Source of the DNA: an uncultured Eubacteriales bacterium
GTDB taxonomy: Bacteria > Bacillota > Clostridia > Monoglobales > Monoglobaceae
Direction of reading: 5' to 3'
Assembly (NCBI GenBank): GCA_958346135.1
Contig: CATVQN010000029.1
Coordinates: 1-9,048, forward strand
DNA length: 9,048 nucleotides
In this document: positions 1-6,097 of the stretch, in pieces
Layout of the letters: the number at the start of each line of letters is the position of its first letter
How positions within the stretch are numbered: position 1 is the first letter of the stretch
Position numbers and translations under genes: made by a program
The notes under the pieces: generated by a model
Database searches by the model: none
The model's input: only the letters and a program-made list of their open reading frames with translations
What the model was told of the DNA's origin: nothing

Positions 1-1787
1 GTCGGGCAAAGCCGCCTACAAAGGCCGCAGCCGGTGCACTGACTTTGATCAATACAAACCCTTCCCTTTTCTGTCACAATTGCAGGACACCCAAGCTCAC
101 GAATGCAACGCTTACAGTTCACACATTTCTCTGCATTGATCGCCATTGTTCCCTTCGACTTTACAATGGCAACGCAAGGAGAACGGAAAATAATCGCCTT
201 TACCCCTTTTTCGGAAGCCGCCCTTCTGACGCAGTCAATGGCGTTCTCCAGGTCAAAGGGATCTACTGTTTCAACTGACTGCACCCCAATGCCACGCAGC
301 ACCTTTTCAATGGAGACCGCTGATACCACCTCACCCATCATAGTATGTCCCGTTCCCGGGTGAGGCTGATGTCCCGTCATGGCTGTGGTGGAATTATCTA
401 ACACCACCAATACCATTTCTGCCTGGTTATAAACGGCATTGACAACGCCGGTAATGGCTGATGCGAAGAAAGTGGAATCCCCCACAAAAGCAAAGCAAAC
501 CGTATCCGGCTCCACTTTGCCGATTCCCTGGGAAATATTCACGCCCGCTCCCATACACAGGCAGGTATCCACCATGTCCAAAGGCATAGCATTGCCCAGG
601 GTATAGCAGCCGATATCACCGCAAAAGACACTCTTTCTGCCTTTCATGGCCTCCTTAACTGCATAAAAAGAAGCACGATGCGGACAGCCGGCACATAGCA
701 CCGGCGGCCGAACCGGAAGCTCCGGAGGCTCCGGTCTTACCGGTTTTTGGAATTTTAAATCCAAGAAAACACATATATTCTGCAAAACACTGTCCCGGCT
801 GTTTTCGCCGGCATTTTGCACATGATGCGTCAACTTTCCTAAAATGCGTGTTTGCAAATTATATTTACCACAGAGATAAATCAGTTCCCGCTCAATGACG
901 GGATCTAACTCCTCAATGCACAAAACCTCATCCAAATTGCTCAGAAATTTCACGGCAAGCTGCTCCGGGAAGGGATGGGGCGTAGCAATTTTTAAAACAT
1001 CTACCGCACCTGTCTCCTTTAAGGCCTCCATGGTATAGGTATAGCTGATTCCGTGCGTGGCAATGCCCTTTTTACATTCGGAACTGTTGCCGGCCGGAAG
1101 AATTGCATTTCGGCTATAGCTTGCAAACACCTTGGCCAATTCTTCATTTCTGGCCTCAATTTTTTGATGGTTCTGATAAGAAAGCCGCGGGAAAATCACC
1201 CAGCGTCCCGAATCCTTTACAAACCCTTCCGGTTTTCTCTTTATGTATTCGTTTTCGTCCTTGACAGCAACCGAGGCATAGCCGTGACATACGCGGGTTG
1301 TCGGCCGAAACAGCACCGGGGTCTGATAGCGTTCGGAGTAGTCAAAGGCCTCCTGTATCATCTTATAGGCCTCCTGTGCCGTAGCCGGATCAAAGCAAGG
1401 CAGCTTGGAAAAAGCAGCAAAATGCCGGGTATCCTGCTCCGTCTGAGAGGAAATGGGGCCCGGGTCATCCGCCGACACAACCACCATGCCGCCCTTGACC
1501 CCCACATAGGCCAAGCACATCAATGGGTCGGAAGCCACATTCAACCCCACCTGTTTCATAGTAACTAAGGCACGGGCACCCGAATACGCTGCACCGGCAG
1601 CCAACTCCAGACCAGCTTTTTCATTCACCGACCATTCAATATAAATCTCTTTTTGGGAATTATGTTTTGCAACCGTCTCCAGAATTTCACTGGATGGCGT
1701 TCCCGGATAGCCGGAAACCAGATTCACACCGGCAGCCACGGCTCCCAATGCGATTGCCTCATTTCCCATCAAAAACTCTTTATGCAT
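1..1787 (-). CDS. iorA: Indolepyruvate:ferredoxin oxidoreductase, alpha subunit (3' end outside window)
   Basis: Catalytic subunit of the cytoplasmic, thiamine-diphosphate-dependent enzyme that oxidatively decarboxylates aryl pyruvates from aromatic amino acids (indolepyruvate, phenylpyruvate) to aryl-acetyl-CoA and reduces ferredoxin. The frame is open for 595 codons and only the last few residues should be missing, since family members have about 580-620. Seen: an N-terminal pyruvate-binding-type domain (SGYPGTPSSEI near residue 28); a TPP-binding stretch with GDS at 436-438 and N465 in NSTTAMTGHQ; and a C-terminal ferredoxin domain with eight cysteines (C555, C558, C561, C567 and C584, C587, C590, C594), enough for two 4Fe-4S clusters. 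The ATG at 1787 follows AGAGGT by 6 nt. The partner iorB would be expected just beyond position 1, but is not visible. It follows trkH on the same strand and has its own promoter. Identification is firm; exact substrate preference is inferred. Confidence 0.95.
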   Translation of the reverse strand, partial: MHKEFLMGNEAIALGAVAAGVNLVSGYPGTPSSEILETVAKHNSQKEIYIEWSVNEKAGLELAAGAAYSGARALVTMKQVGLNVASDPLMCLAYVGVKGGMVVVSADDPGPISSQTEQDTRHFAAFSKLPCFDPATAQEAYKMIQEAFDYSERYQTPVLFRPTTRVCHGYASVAVKDENEYIKRKPEGFVKDSGRWVIFPRLSYQNHQKIEARNEELAKVFASYSRNAILPAGNSSECKKGIATHGISYTYTMEALKETGAVDVLKIATPHPFPEQLAVKFLSNLDEVLCIEELDPVIERELIYLCGKYNLQTRILGKLTHHVQNAGENSRDSVLQNICVFLDLKFQKPVRPEPPELPVRPPVLCAGCPHRASFYAVKEAMKGRKSVFCGDIGCYTLGNAMPLDMVDTCLCMGAGVNISQGIGKVEPDTVCFAFVGDSTFFASAITGVVNAVYNQAEMVLVVLDNSTTAMTGHQPHPGTGHTMMGEVVSAVSIEKVLRGIGVQSVETVDPFDLENAIDCVRRAASEKGVKAIIFRSPCVAIVKSKGTMAINAEKCVNCKRCIRELGCPAIVTEKGRVCIDQSQCTGCGLCRRLCP

Positions 1788-1835
1788 ACCATTACCTCTG
1801 CTTTCCTGATGCAGTTACCTTTTTTCTGTCATATT

Positions 1836-1864
1836 ATTGTAACATACAACGCCCTATTTTGCAA
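1836..1864 (-). promoter_or_regulatory. Probable sigma-A promoter of iorA
   Basis: On the minus strand, TTGCAA (1864-1859) is followed by exactly 17 nt and TACAAT (1841-1836), matching vegetative -35 and -10 boxes at 4/6 and 5/6. It lies in the 95-nt gap between the trkH stop and the iorA ATG, so transcription would start near 1829 with a leader of about 40 nt. I see no terminator hairpin after trkH, so some read-through from trkAH is possible. Confidence 0.7.
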
Positions 1865-1882
1865 CCTCTGCGTCGTTTTTTC

Positions 1883-3325
1883 TCAAAACCGACGCCAGGT
1901 ATTCCGGCTGAAAATCATAAGCATCGGAAAAATCTCCAACCGTCCCGCCAGCATATCAAAAATCATCACCAGCTTGCTCCAGTCCGAAAAAACCGTAAAG
2001 TTCCGAGTAGGACCCACCAGCTCCAGTCCCGGTCTGATGTTATTTAGCGTGGCCGCCACCGCCGTGAAGTTGGTTGTAAAGTCCAGATTATCAACCCCGA
2101 TCAGAAGCACCGACAATGCAAAAACCAACGCATAGGCTGCGGCAAATACATTGATGGACCGAACCACCTCATGCGGCACCGTTTTTTCGCCCATGGTGAT
2201 CTTGGAAATACTGCTGGGATGCAGACAGCGCCGTATCTCCCTATGTACGCTTTTAAACAGGATAACCACTCTGGAAACCTTCATTCCGCCGCCGGTGCTG
2301 CCGGCGCAGGCGCCCACAAACATCAAAATGACCAGAAGCGTCTTGGATATCTGAGGCCACAGATTAAAATCCGTCGTGGCAAAGCCGGTGGTAGTCATGA
2401 TGGAGCCCACCTGAAAGGCAGAATTCCGCACCGCCGTTTTAAGATCCGGGCAGGAACTGCGGATATTCAATGTAATGACCGCAACAGCAACCGCCAGGAT
2501 AATGAAATACCAGCGCACCTCCTCCATAGAAAAGGCTTTTCGGAATCTACGCTGCAGCAGCAGAAAATAAAAGGCAAAGTTTACACCGAACAGAATCATA
2601 AACACCGTAATCACCCATTGAATATACGGAGAGTATCCGGCAATACTATCGTTTTTCACGCCAAATCCGCCGGTTCCCGCTGTCCCGAAGGCGGTGGTTA
2701 CCGCTTCAAACGGCGACATACCGCCGAGCAGAAGTAAAACTATCTGCAAAAGAGTGAAGGCGATATAGATCCCGTAGAGAATCTTTGCGGTAGATTGCAG
2801 CCGAGGCACCAGCTTTTCCACCTGAGGTCCCGGACTTTCTGCCTTCATAAGATTAGCGTCAGAGCCGCCGGAGGGCGCATGCAGCATCAGAATGAATACC
2901 AAAACGCCCATGCCGCCGATCCAATGAGTAAAGCTTCGCCAAAACAAAATACTCCGGGGGAGTGCTTCTACATCATTCAAAATAGTAGCGCCGGTTGTGG
3001 TGAATCCGGAAACCGTTTCAAACAATGCCGAAACCGCATTAGGGATGATTCCTCCGATAAAAAAGGGAAGTGCGCCGATGATGCTTATAAAAAGCCAGCT
3101 CAGCGCCGTAATCACAAACCCCTCACGAAGATAAAAAACCGTGTTCTTTGGTTTTTTGATCACACAGGACAATCCCAGCACCAAGCAGACCGCCATGGTA
3201 ATCAAAAAAGCAACCATACTGCCGGACTCCTGCCAAAGCACCGAAACCAAAAGCGGCAATCCTAAAAGAGCCCCCTCGCACAAAATAACCTTTCCCAGGG
3301 TATATATCACAATAGGCAGATTCAT
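1883..3325 (-). CDS. trkH: TrkH-family potassium uptake channel subunit
   Basis: Membrane pore subunit of a Trk-type K+ uptake system, working with the TrkA protein encoded just upstream. It is 480 residues, normal for TrkH. Four membrane-pore-membrane repeats are visible from their filter loops: TTTGAT (G112), GTAGTGGFG (214-222), MTTTGFATTD (G314) and ATLNNIRPGL (near 431). The STGGG stretch after the third loop (about 343-347) fits the gating loop region, and the C-terminus has the typical AGRLEIFPML motif. I chose the ATG at 3325 because GGAG lies 6-7 nt upstream. An in-frame ATG at 3358 would add 11 residues but lacks a good ribosome binding site. It is 66 nt after trkA with no terminator between, so the two probably share a transcript. 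Odd: residue 431 is Arg (codon AGA at 2035-2033), where other TrkH proteins usually have the filter Gly (see findings). Confidence 0.93.
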   Translation of the reverse strand: MNLPIVIYTLGKVILCEGALLGLPLLVSVLWQESGSMVAFLITMAVCLVLGLSCVIKKPKNTVFYLREGFVITALSWLFISIIGALPFFIGGIIPNAVSALFETVSGFTTTGATILNDVEALPRSILFWRSFTHWIGGMGVLVFILMLHAPSGGSDANLMKAESPGPQVEKLVPRLQSTAKILYGIYIAFTLLQIVLLLLGGMSPFEAVTTAFGTAGTGGFGVKNDSIAGYSPYIQWVITVFMILFGVNFAFYFLLLQRRFRKAFSMEEVRWYFIILAVAVAVITLNIRSSCPDLKTAVRNSAFQVGSIMTTTGFATTDFNLWPQISKTLLVILMFVGACAGSTGGGMKVSRVVILFKSVHREIRRCLHPSSISKITMGEKTVPHEVVRSINVFAAAYALVFALSVLLIGVDNLDFTTNFTAVAATLNNIRPGLELVGPTRNFTVFSDWSKLVMIFDMLAGRLEIFPMLMIFSRNTWRRF

Positions 3326-3391
3326 AATTCTCTCCATTCCGCCGTAGCATAGCGGCATCCAAAAGTAAAGATAACATACATTCTTTCGGCA

Positions 3392-4750
3392 CTAGTCCGC
3401 AAGAATGTCGCAAATATCGTGAAGCCCCCGCTCCAGCGTAACTACAATCACCGAATCACCCACTTGAATCCGATCGCTGCCTCGGGGAATAATCACCTGA
3501 TCCCCGCGCATAATACAGCAAATCAGCTGGTTGGGTTTCAACTTCAGCTGAGAAAGCGGCATACTGGTCACCTTGGAGGGCTTATGCACCATAAATTCCA
3601 GTGCCTCTACCCGATCATCCAAAATCCGATACAAGGTCTTAATATTACTGCCGGATTCATTCTGAAGCGCACGGATATGCTGTACGATGAAGTCACAGGT
3701 GATATATTTGGGATAGATAACGCTTCCGATGTCCAGCTCCTCAATAATATCGTCAAATTCCAGGCGGTTGATTTTGGCAACCGTTTTGGAAATACCGTGC
3801 TTCTTGGCAAACATAGTCAAAAGAACATTTTCCTCGTCCATGTTGGTCAGCGCCACAAACGACTCCGTCAGATGAAGTCCCTCCGCCAAAAGGAGCCGCC
3901 GGTCCGTTCCGTCCCCGTGAAGCACCACCGCATCCGGCAGCATCTCACTTAATTGCTCACAGCGTGCCATGTCTTTTTCCACAATCCGCACCCGGATGTG
4001 ATGCTCTAAGAGATCCTTGGCAAGATAGTAGCCAATGGTGCCGCCGCCCACAATCAATGCGCTTTTCACCGGAGCAATGGGAAGATGCAGTTTTTTAAAA
4101 AAAGCGACTGCGTTTTCACGAGTGGCAAGTATAGTTACCACATCTCCGTTTTTCACACTGCATTCACCATCGGGAATCACAACCGTGCCGGAACGCTCCA
4201 ACGCACAAATCAAGACGTCCGCCCCCATTCTCGAGGACAGATCACTCAGTTTCAAAGAATCCAGATAATGGCTTTGGGGCAGCTGAAATTTAATCAATTG
4301 TACCCTCTCGCTTGCAAAGGTGTCAATCTTGCTCGCCGCCGGAAATCGGAGCAGCCTGGAAATCTCCCTGGCAGTTGCCAACTCCGGGTTAATAATGGTG
4401 GAAATTCCCAGCTGCTGCATAATAAATTCCATTTCACGGCTGTACATAGGATTCCGCACCCTGGCTACCGCTCGGCAGCTGCCTACTTTTTTGGCAAACA
4501 TACAACAGAGCAGGTTCAGCTCATCCGATCCGGTTACAGCAATAAAGACATCCGCCGCCTCCAGCCCCGCCTCGATCAGCACCGCAATGGAGGAGCCGTT
4601 TCCCACAACCCCCATCACATCCACTTCTTCCATAATGTTCTGGATTTTAGCTGCGTCCGTATCAATCACGGTCAAATCATGTCCTTCATCCAGTAGTTTA
4701 TGTACCAGTGCGTTTCCCACCTTGCCGCAGCCGGCCAAAATAATATTCAT
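3392..4750 (-). CDS. trkA: TrkA, NAD-binding regulatory subunit of K+ uptake (two RCK domains)
   Basis: Cytoplasmic peripheral protein that gates the TrkH pore through nucleotide binding. Its 452 residues hold two tandem RCK units, as in full-length TrkA. The first Rossmann fold starts with GCGKVG (7-12) and an acidic D30 at the end of beta-2 (VIDTD), which favours NAD(H). The second starts with GGGTIG (235-240), with E258 in the matching position and HGDGTD at 278-283. Each N-lobe is followed by a C-lobe (RCK-C/TrkA-C), the second ending at the C-terminus (PRGSDRIQVGDSVIVV). The ATG at 4750 has purine-rich AAGGATGGAAG just before it. It is the first gene of trkA-trkH and has a strong promoter about 35-60 nt upstream. 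The promoter-to-ATG leader is only about 30 nt, too short to hold a c-di-AMP riboswitch of the kind found before some potassium genes. Confidence 0.95.
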   Translation of the reverse strand: MNIILAGCGKVGNALVHKLLDEGHDLTVIDTDAAKIQNIMEEVDVMGVVGNGSSIAVLIEAGLEAADVFIAVTGSDELNLLCCMFAKKVGSCRAVARVRNPMYSREMEFIMQQLGISTIINPELATAREISRLLRFPAASKIDTFASERVQLIKFQLPQSHYLDSLKLSDLSSRMGADVLICALERSGTVVIPDGECSVKNGDVVTILATRENAVAFFKKLHLPIAPVKSALIVGGGTIGYYLAKDLLEHHIRVRIVEKDMARCEQLSEMLPDAVVLHGDGTDRRLLLAEGLHLTESFVALTNMDEENVLLTMFAKKHGISKTVAKINRLEFDDIIEELDIGSVIYPKYITCDFIVQHIRALQNESGSNIKTLYRILDDRVEALEFMVHKPSKVTSMPLSQLKLKPNQLICCIMRGDQVIIPRGSDRIQVGDSVIVVTLERGLHDICDILAD

Positions 4751-4785
4751 AAAACTTCCATCCTTTTTTGCGTTTCAATGTCCCT

Positions 4786-4813
4786 ATTATATCACTTCTT
4801 TTACAAAAGTCCA
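4786..4813 (-). promoter_or_regulatory. Probable sigma-A promoter of trkA-trkH (extended -10)
   Basis: The minus strand reads TGGACT (4813-4808, 4/6 to TTGACA), a 16-nt spacer, and a perfect TATAAT (4791-4786) preceded by TGA, an extended -10 element. Transcription would begin near 4779, leaving a leader of roughly 30 nt before the trkA ATG at 4750. It sits directly downstream of the terminator that closes the previous transcript. Confidence 0.8.
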
Positions 4814-4849
4814 CTAAAATATTGAAAATCTCTCCATTTTCGTCGTAAA

Positions 4850-4894
4850 TTAACAAAAGAAAAGAAGCGTATCCGGCATTTCGCCCGACACGCT
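4850..4894 (-). terminator. Rho-independent terminator of the bofA-side transcript
   Basis: Positions 4866-4877 and 4883-4894 form a 12-position stem with two mismatches around a 5-nt loop (ATTTC on the plus strand). On the minus strand the stem is followed by the T-rich tract TTCTTTTCTTTTGTT (4865-4851). The orientation fits termination of RNA coming from bofA, just before the trkA promoter. On the plus strand the following bases (CCCCTCTTTACCC) are a poor U-tract, so it is probably one-directional. Confidence 0.8.
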
Positions 4895-5048
4895 CCCCTC
4901 TTTACCCGCTCTTTCCTGCCGGACGGCAGGTTAAATTGTGACATCGCTCAACAAGGGGTAAAACCCCGTCATTCAACGTTTTCGGCGGAAGATGGAACTC
5001 CCGCTGAAAAATCAAATGAAACCCGCCGTCTATAGAGGCAGGGGACAT
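4895..5048 (-). other. Structured intergenic stretch between bofA and the trkA terminator
   Basis: The gap between trkA and bofA is about 308 nt. Besides the trkA promoter and the terminator it holds four more hairpins in a row: CCTGCC/GGCAGG (4915-4920/4925-4930), GGGGT/ACCCC (4955-4959/4963-4967), a 10-bp stem with one G-U-type pair (4979-4988/5001-5010), and CCCGCC paired with GGC-A-GGG (5022-5027/5037-5043). This density suggests a structured RNA, a long 3' UTR of bofA, or a small palindromic repeat element. I do not recognise a known RNA family. Confidence 0.45.
4902..5048 (-). CDS. Possible 48-residue small protein after bofA (uncertain)
   Basis: An ATG at 5048, 10 nt after the bofA stop, opens 48 uninterrupted codons ending with TAA at 4904-4902, just before the terminator. 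The product would start MSPASIDGGFHLIF and end CRPAGKSG, with two cysteines (VERCHNLTC) and no membrane segment or signal peptide. No Shine-Dalgarno sequence precedes the ATG (AACGAATTCAAG), and the frame lies across four strong hairpins, which argues against ordinary coding sequence. It could be expressed by coupling to bofA termination, or be a chance frame inside an RNA or repeat. I do not recognise the family. Confidence 0.2.
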   Translation of the reverse strand: MSPASIDGGFHLIFQREFHLPPKTLNDGVLPLVERCHNLTCRPAGKSG

Positions 5049-5058
5049 CTTGAATTCG

Positions 5059-5325
5059 TTATAAAAAAGCTCCAAACATCAGCATCATTACCATGCCCGG
5101 CACCCCCAAAACACCGGTAATCAGCGCCGTCAAGGGATTGAGTGCCAGATGCCAGCCAAGGCCGCCTCCAATCAGGTCAAACACCCAGATTGCCGCCGCA
5201 CCCAGCAGACAGCTGAGAAACAGCCGAAACAGCCATTTCAGCGGCTTTATAAAAAACCAGCAGCACAGATACAGTAAAAATATCCCTATGACAAACAAAA
5301 CCACCGAGCCCGTATCAAAAACCAT
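5059..5325 (-). CDS. bofA: BofA-family inhibitor of pro-sigma-K processing
   Basis: Small mother-cell membrane protein that, in B. subtilis, holds the intramembrane protease SpoIVFB inactive, with SpoIVFA, until the forespore checkpoint signal arrives. This copy has 88 residues, the same size as the B. subtilis protein (87). Two hydrophobic stretches are visible, about 7-26 and 33-53, with a KPLKW basic turn between them. The C-terminal family signature NPLTALITGVLGVPG spans 63-77. I chose the ATG at 5325 because GGGAGG (5339-5334) precedes it by 8 nt. The frame extends upstream to 5400 but runs through a strong hairpin and lacks family similarity there. By eye, N63 and T66 match the inhibition-important N61 and T64 of B. 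subtilis, but the position matching N48 is D50. The protease it would inhibit is encoded about 3.1 kb away on the other strand. Confidence 0.88.
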   Translation of the reverse strand: MVFDTGSVVLFVIGIFLLYLCCWFFIKPLKWLFRLFLSCLLGAAAIWVFDLIGGGLGWHLALNPLTALITGVLGVPGMVMMLMFGAFL

Positions 5326-5370
5326 AGGTATCGCCTCCCGCATGTCCGGTATACTGTATCCTATGAAATA

Positions 5371-5397
5371 CGGCGGACAATTATTCCTTGTCCGCCG
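5371..5397 (-). terminator. Perfect hairpin between the radical SAM pair and bofA, possible terminator or attenuator
   Basis: A perfect 10-bp stem, CGGCGGACAA (5371-5380) with TTGTCCGCCG (5388-5397), encloses a 7-nt loop. It lies 29 nt after the stop of the DUF2344 gene. The minus-strand bases after it are TATTTCATAGG, only a weak U-tract, so it may terminate partially and let some transcript continue into bofA. The plus-strand side continues ATTTCGCACTAAAAAATAAATC, which is no better. Confidence 0.5.
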
Positions 5398-5425
5398 CAT
5401 TTCGCACTAAAAAATAAATCTTTTT

Positions 5426-6097
5426 CTATGCAAACACCGTCTGGAGGCCATCCTCCGTCCGGCAAAAAATCTGCATTCGGTGCATATCCCAATCCGTAAT
5501 CTCCACCGGTGCGACAAAGTCCGCAATGGCCTTGCCTAAAATCTCCGGCTTGAGATTTTGTTCGCCGCCGGCCGCCAGCACCACCCGCAGACAAAATCCA
5601 TTTTCCGCCGTCCCGGTGACTTCCCAGGAACGGACATAATCCAAAAGATTCACCGTTTTTTCACCCTTTTTCTTGGTCTTTTTGGAAACTAAAATCTCTC
5701 CCGCACCAAAAAATTCCCTAAGCTTTTGGCGGGTGACCGTGCTGCTTGTTGCCGCCTCCATCCGATACATTGCTGCCGTAATATCCGATGCCTTACTCTT
5801 TGGAGGATGTACCGCCAACACCTTAATATCCATGGGCAGATTCCGGTTTAGCGCCTCCATAATTTCGGGGGCGTCCACACCATCCTCAAATTGAATATCC
5901 ACCGTTTCACACTGACTGGTCACCCCGATGGGCAGGGGCAGAGCAAAGGTCATTTTCTGATGGGGATTGAACCCCTGAGAATAAACCACAGGAAGGCCGC
6001 TCCGTTGGATGGTACGGGTAAAACACCGGAGTAAATCCAAATGCGAGATATATTTTCCCATCCCCGTCTTAGAAAATACGATGCGCCATTTACGCAA
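5426..6097 (-). CDS. TIGR03936/DUF2344 radical SAM-linked protein
   Basis: Conserved companion of the radical SAM protein encoded just upstream; in some bacteria the two are fused. The reaction and substrate are, to my knowledge, not established. The family signature is clear at the N-terminus: RIVFSKTGMGKYISHLDLLRCF, then SGLPVVYSQGFNPHQKMTFALPLPIG, a pattern shared by essentially all members. It is 223 residues, normal length. There is no ATG in the right place. The start is taken as TTG at 6097, 8 nt after GGAGG, so that residue 2 onward reads RKWRIVF as in the family. This TTG overlaps the stop of the upstream gene by 8 nt, suggesting translational coupling. Extending the frame back to 6289 would only translate the upstream gene out of frame. 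The C-terminal half is poorly conserved and carries no motif I can name. In many clostridia ribonuclease G follows this gene; here a hairpin and bofA follow. Confidence 0.88.
   Translation of the reverse strand: MRKWRIVFSKTGMGKYISHLDLLRCFTRTIQRSGLPVVYSQGFNPHQKMTFALPLPIGVTSQCETVDIQFEDGVDAPEIMEALNRNLPMDIKVLAVHPPKSKASDITAAMYRMEAATSSTVTRQKLREFFGAGEILVSKKTKKKGEKTVNLLDYVRSWEVTGTAENGFCLRVVLAAGGEQNLKPEILGKAIADFVAPVEITDWDMHRMQIFCRTEDGLQTVFA

Noticed and set aside
1053..1568. 171-codon plus-strand open frame inside iorA
   Set aside because: It is antisense to a clear, conserved iorA frame, has no recognisable domain, and no promoter or ribosome binding site was seen.
3326..3358. Upstream trkH start at 3358
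   Set aside because: It has no ribosome binding site, while the ATG at 3325 has GGAG at good spacing and gives the normal TrkH N-terminus.
3123..3413. 96-codon minus-strand frame across the trkA-trkH junction
   Set aside because: It overlaps both genes in another frame and reads as a shadow of the trkH N-terminus.
4751..4785. Possible c-di-AMP (ydaO-type) riboswitch before trkA
   Set aside because: The leader between the promoter and the ATG is only about 30 nt, far too short for that class.
4866..4910. The 4866-4894 hairpin as a plus-strand terminator
   Set aside because: The bases after it on the plus strand are C-rich rather than a T-tract, and no plus-strand gene ends there.
5353..5360. 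Sigma-E-like -10 box (GATACAGT) before bofA on the minus strand
   Set aside because: The -10 is a close match, but no -35 box stands at 13-15 nt upstream; that stretch lies in the hairpin. A weak sigma-A reading (TTGTCC, 16 nt, TACAGT) is equally possible, so neither is annotated.
5326..5400. Upstream extension of bofA to 5400
   Set aside because: It would translate through a perfect hairpin. It has no BofA similarity, and the ATG at 5325 has a strong GGGAGG.
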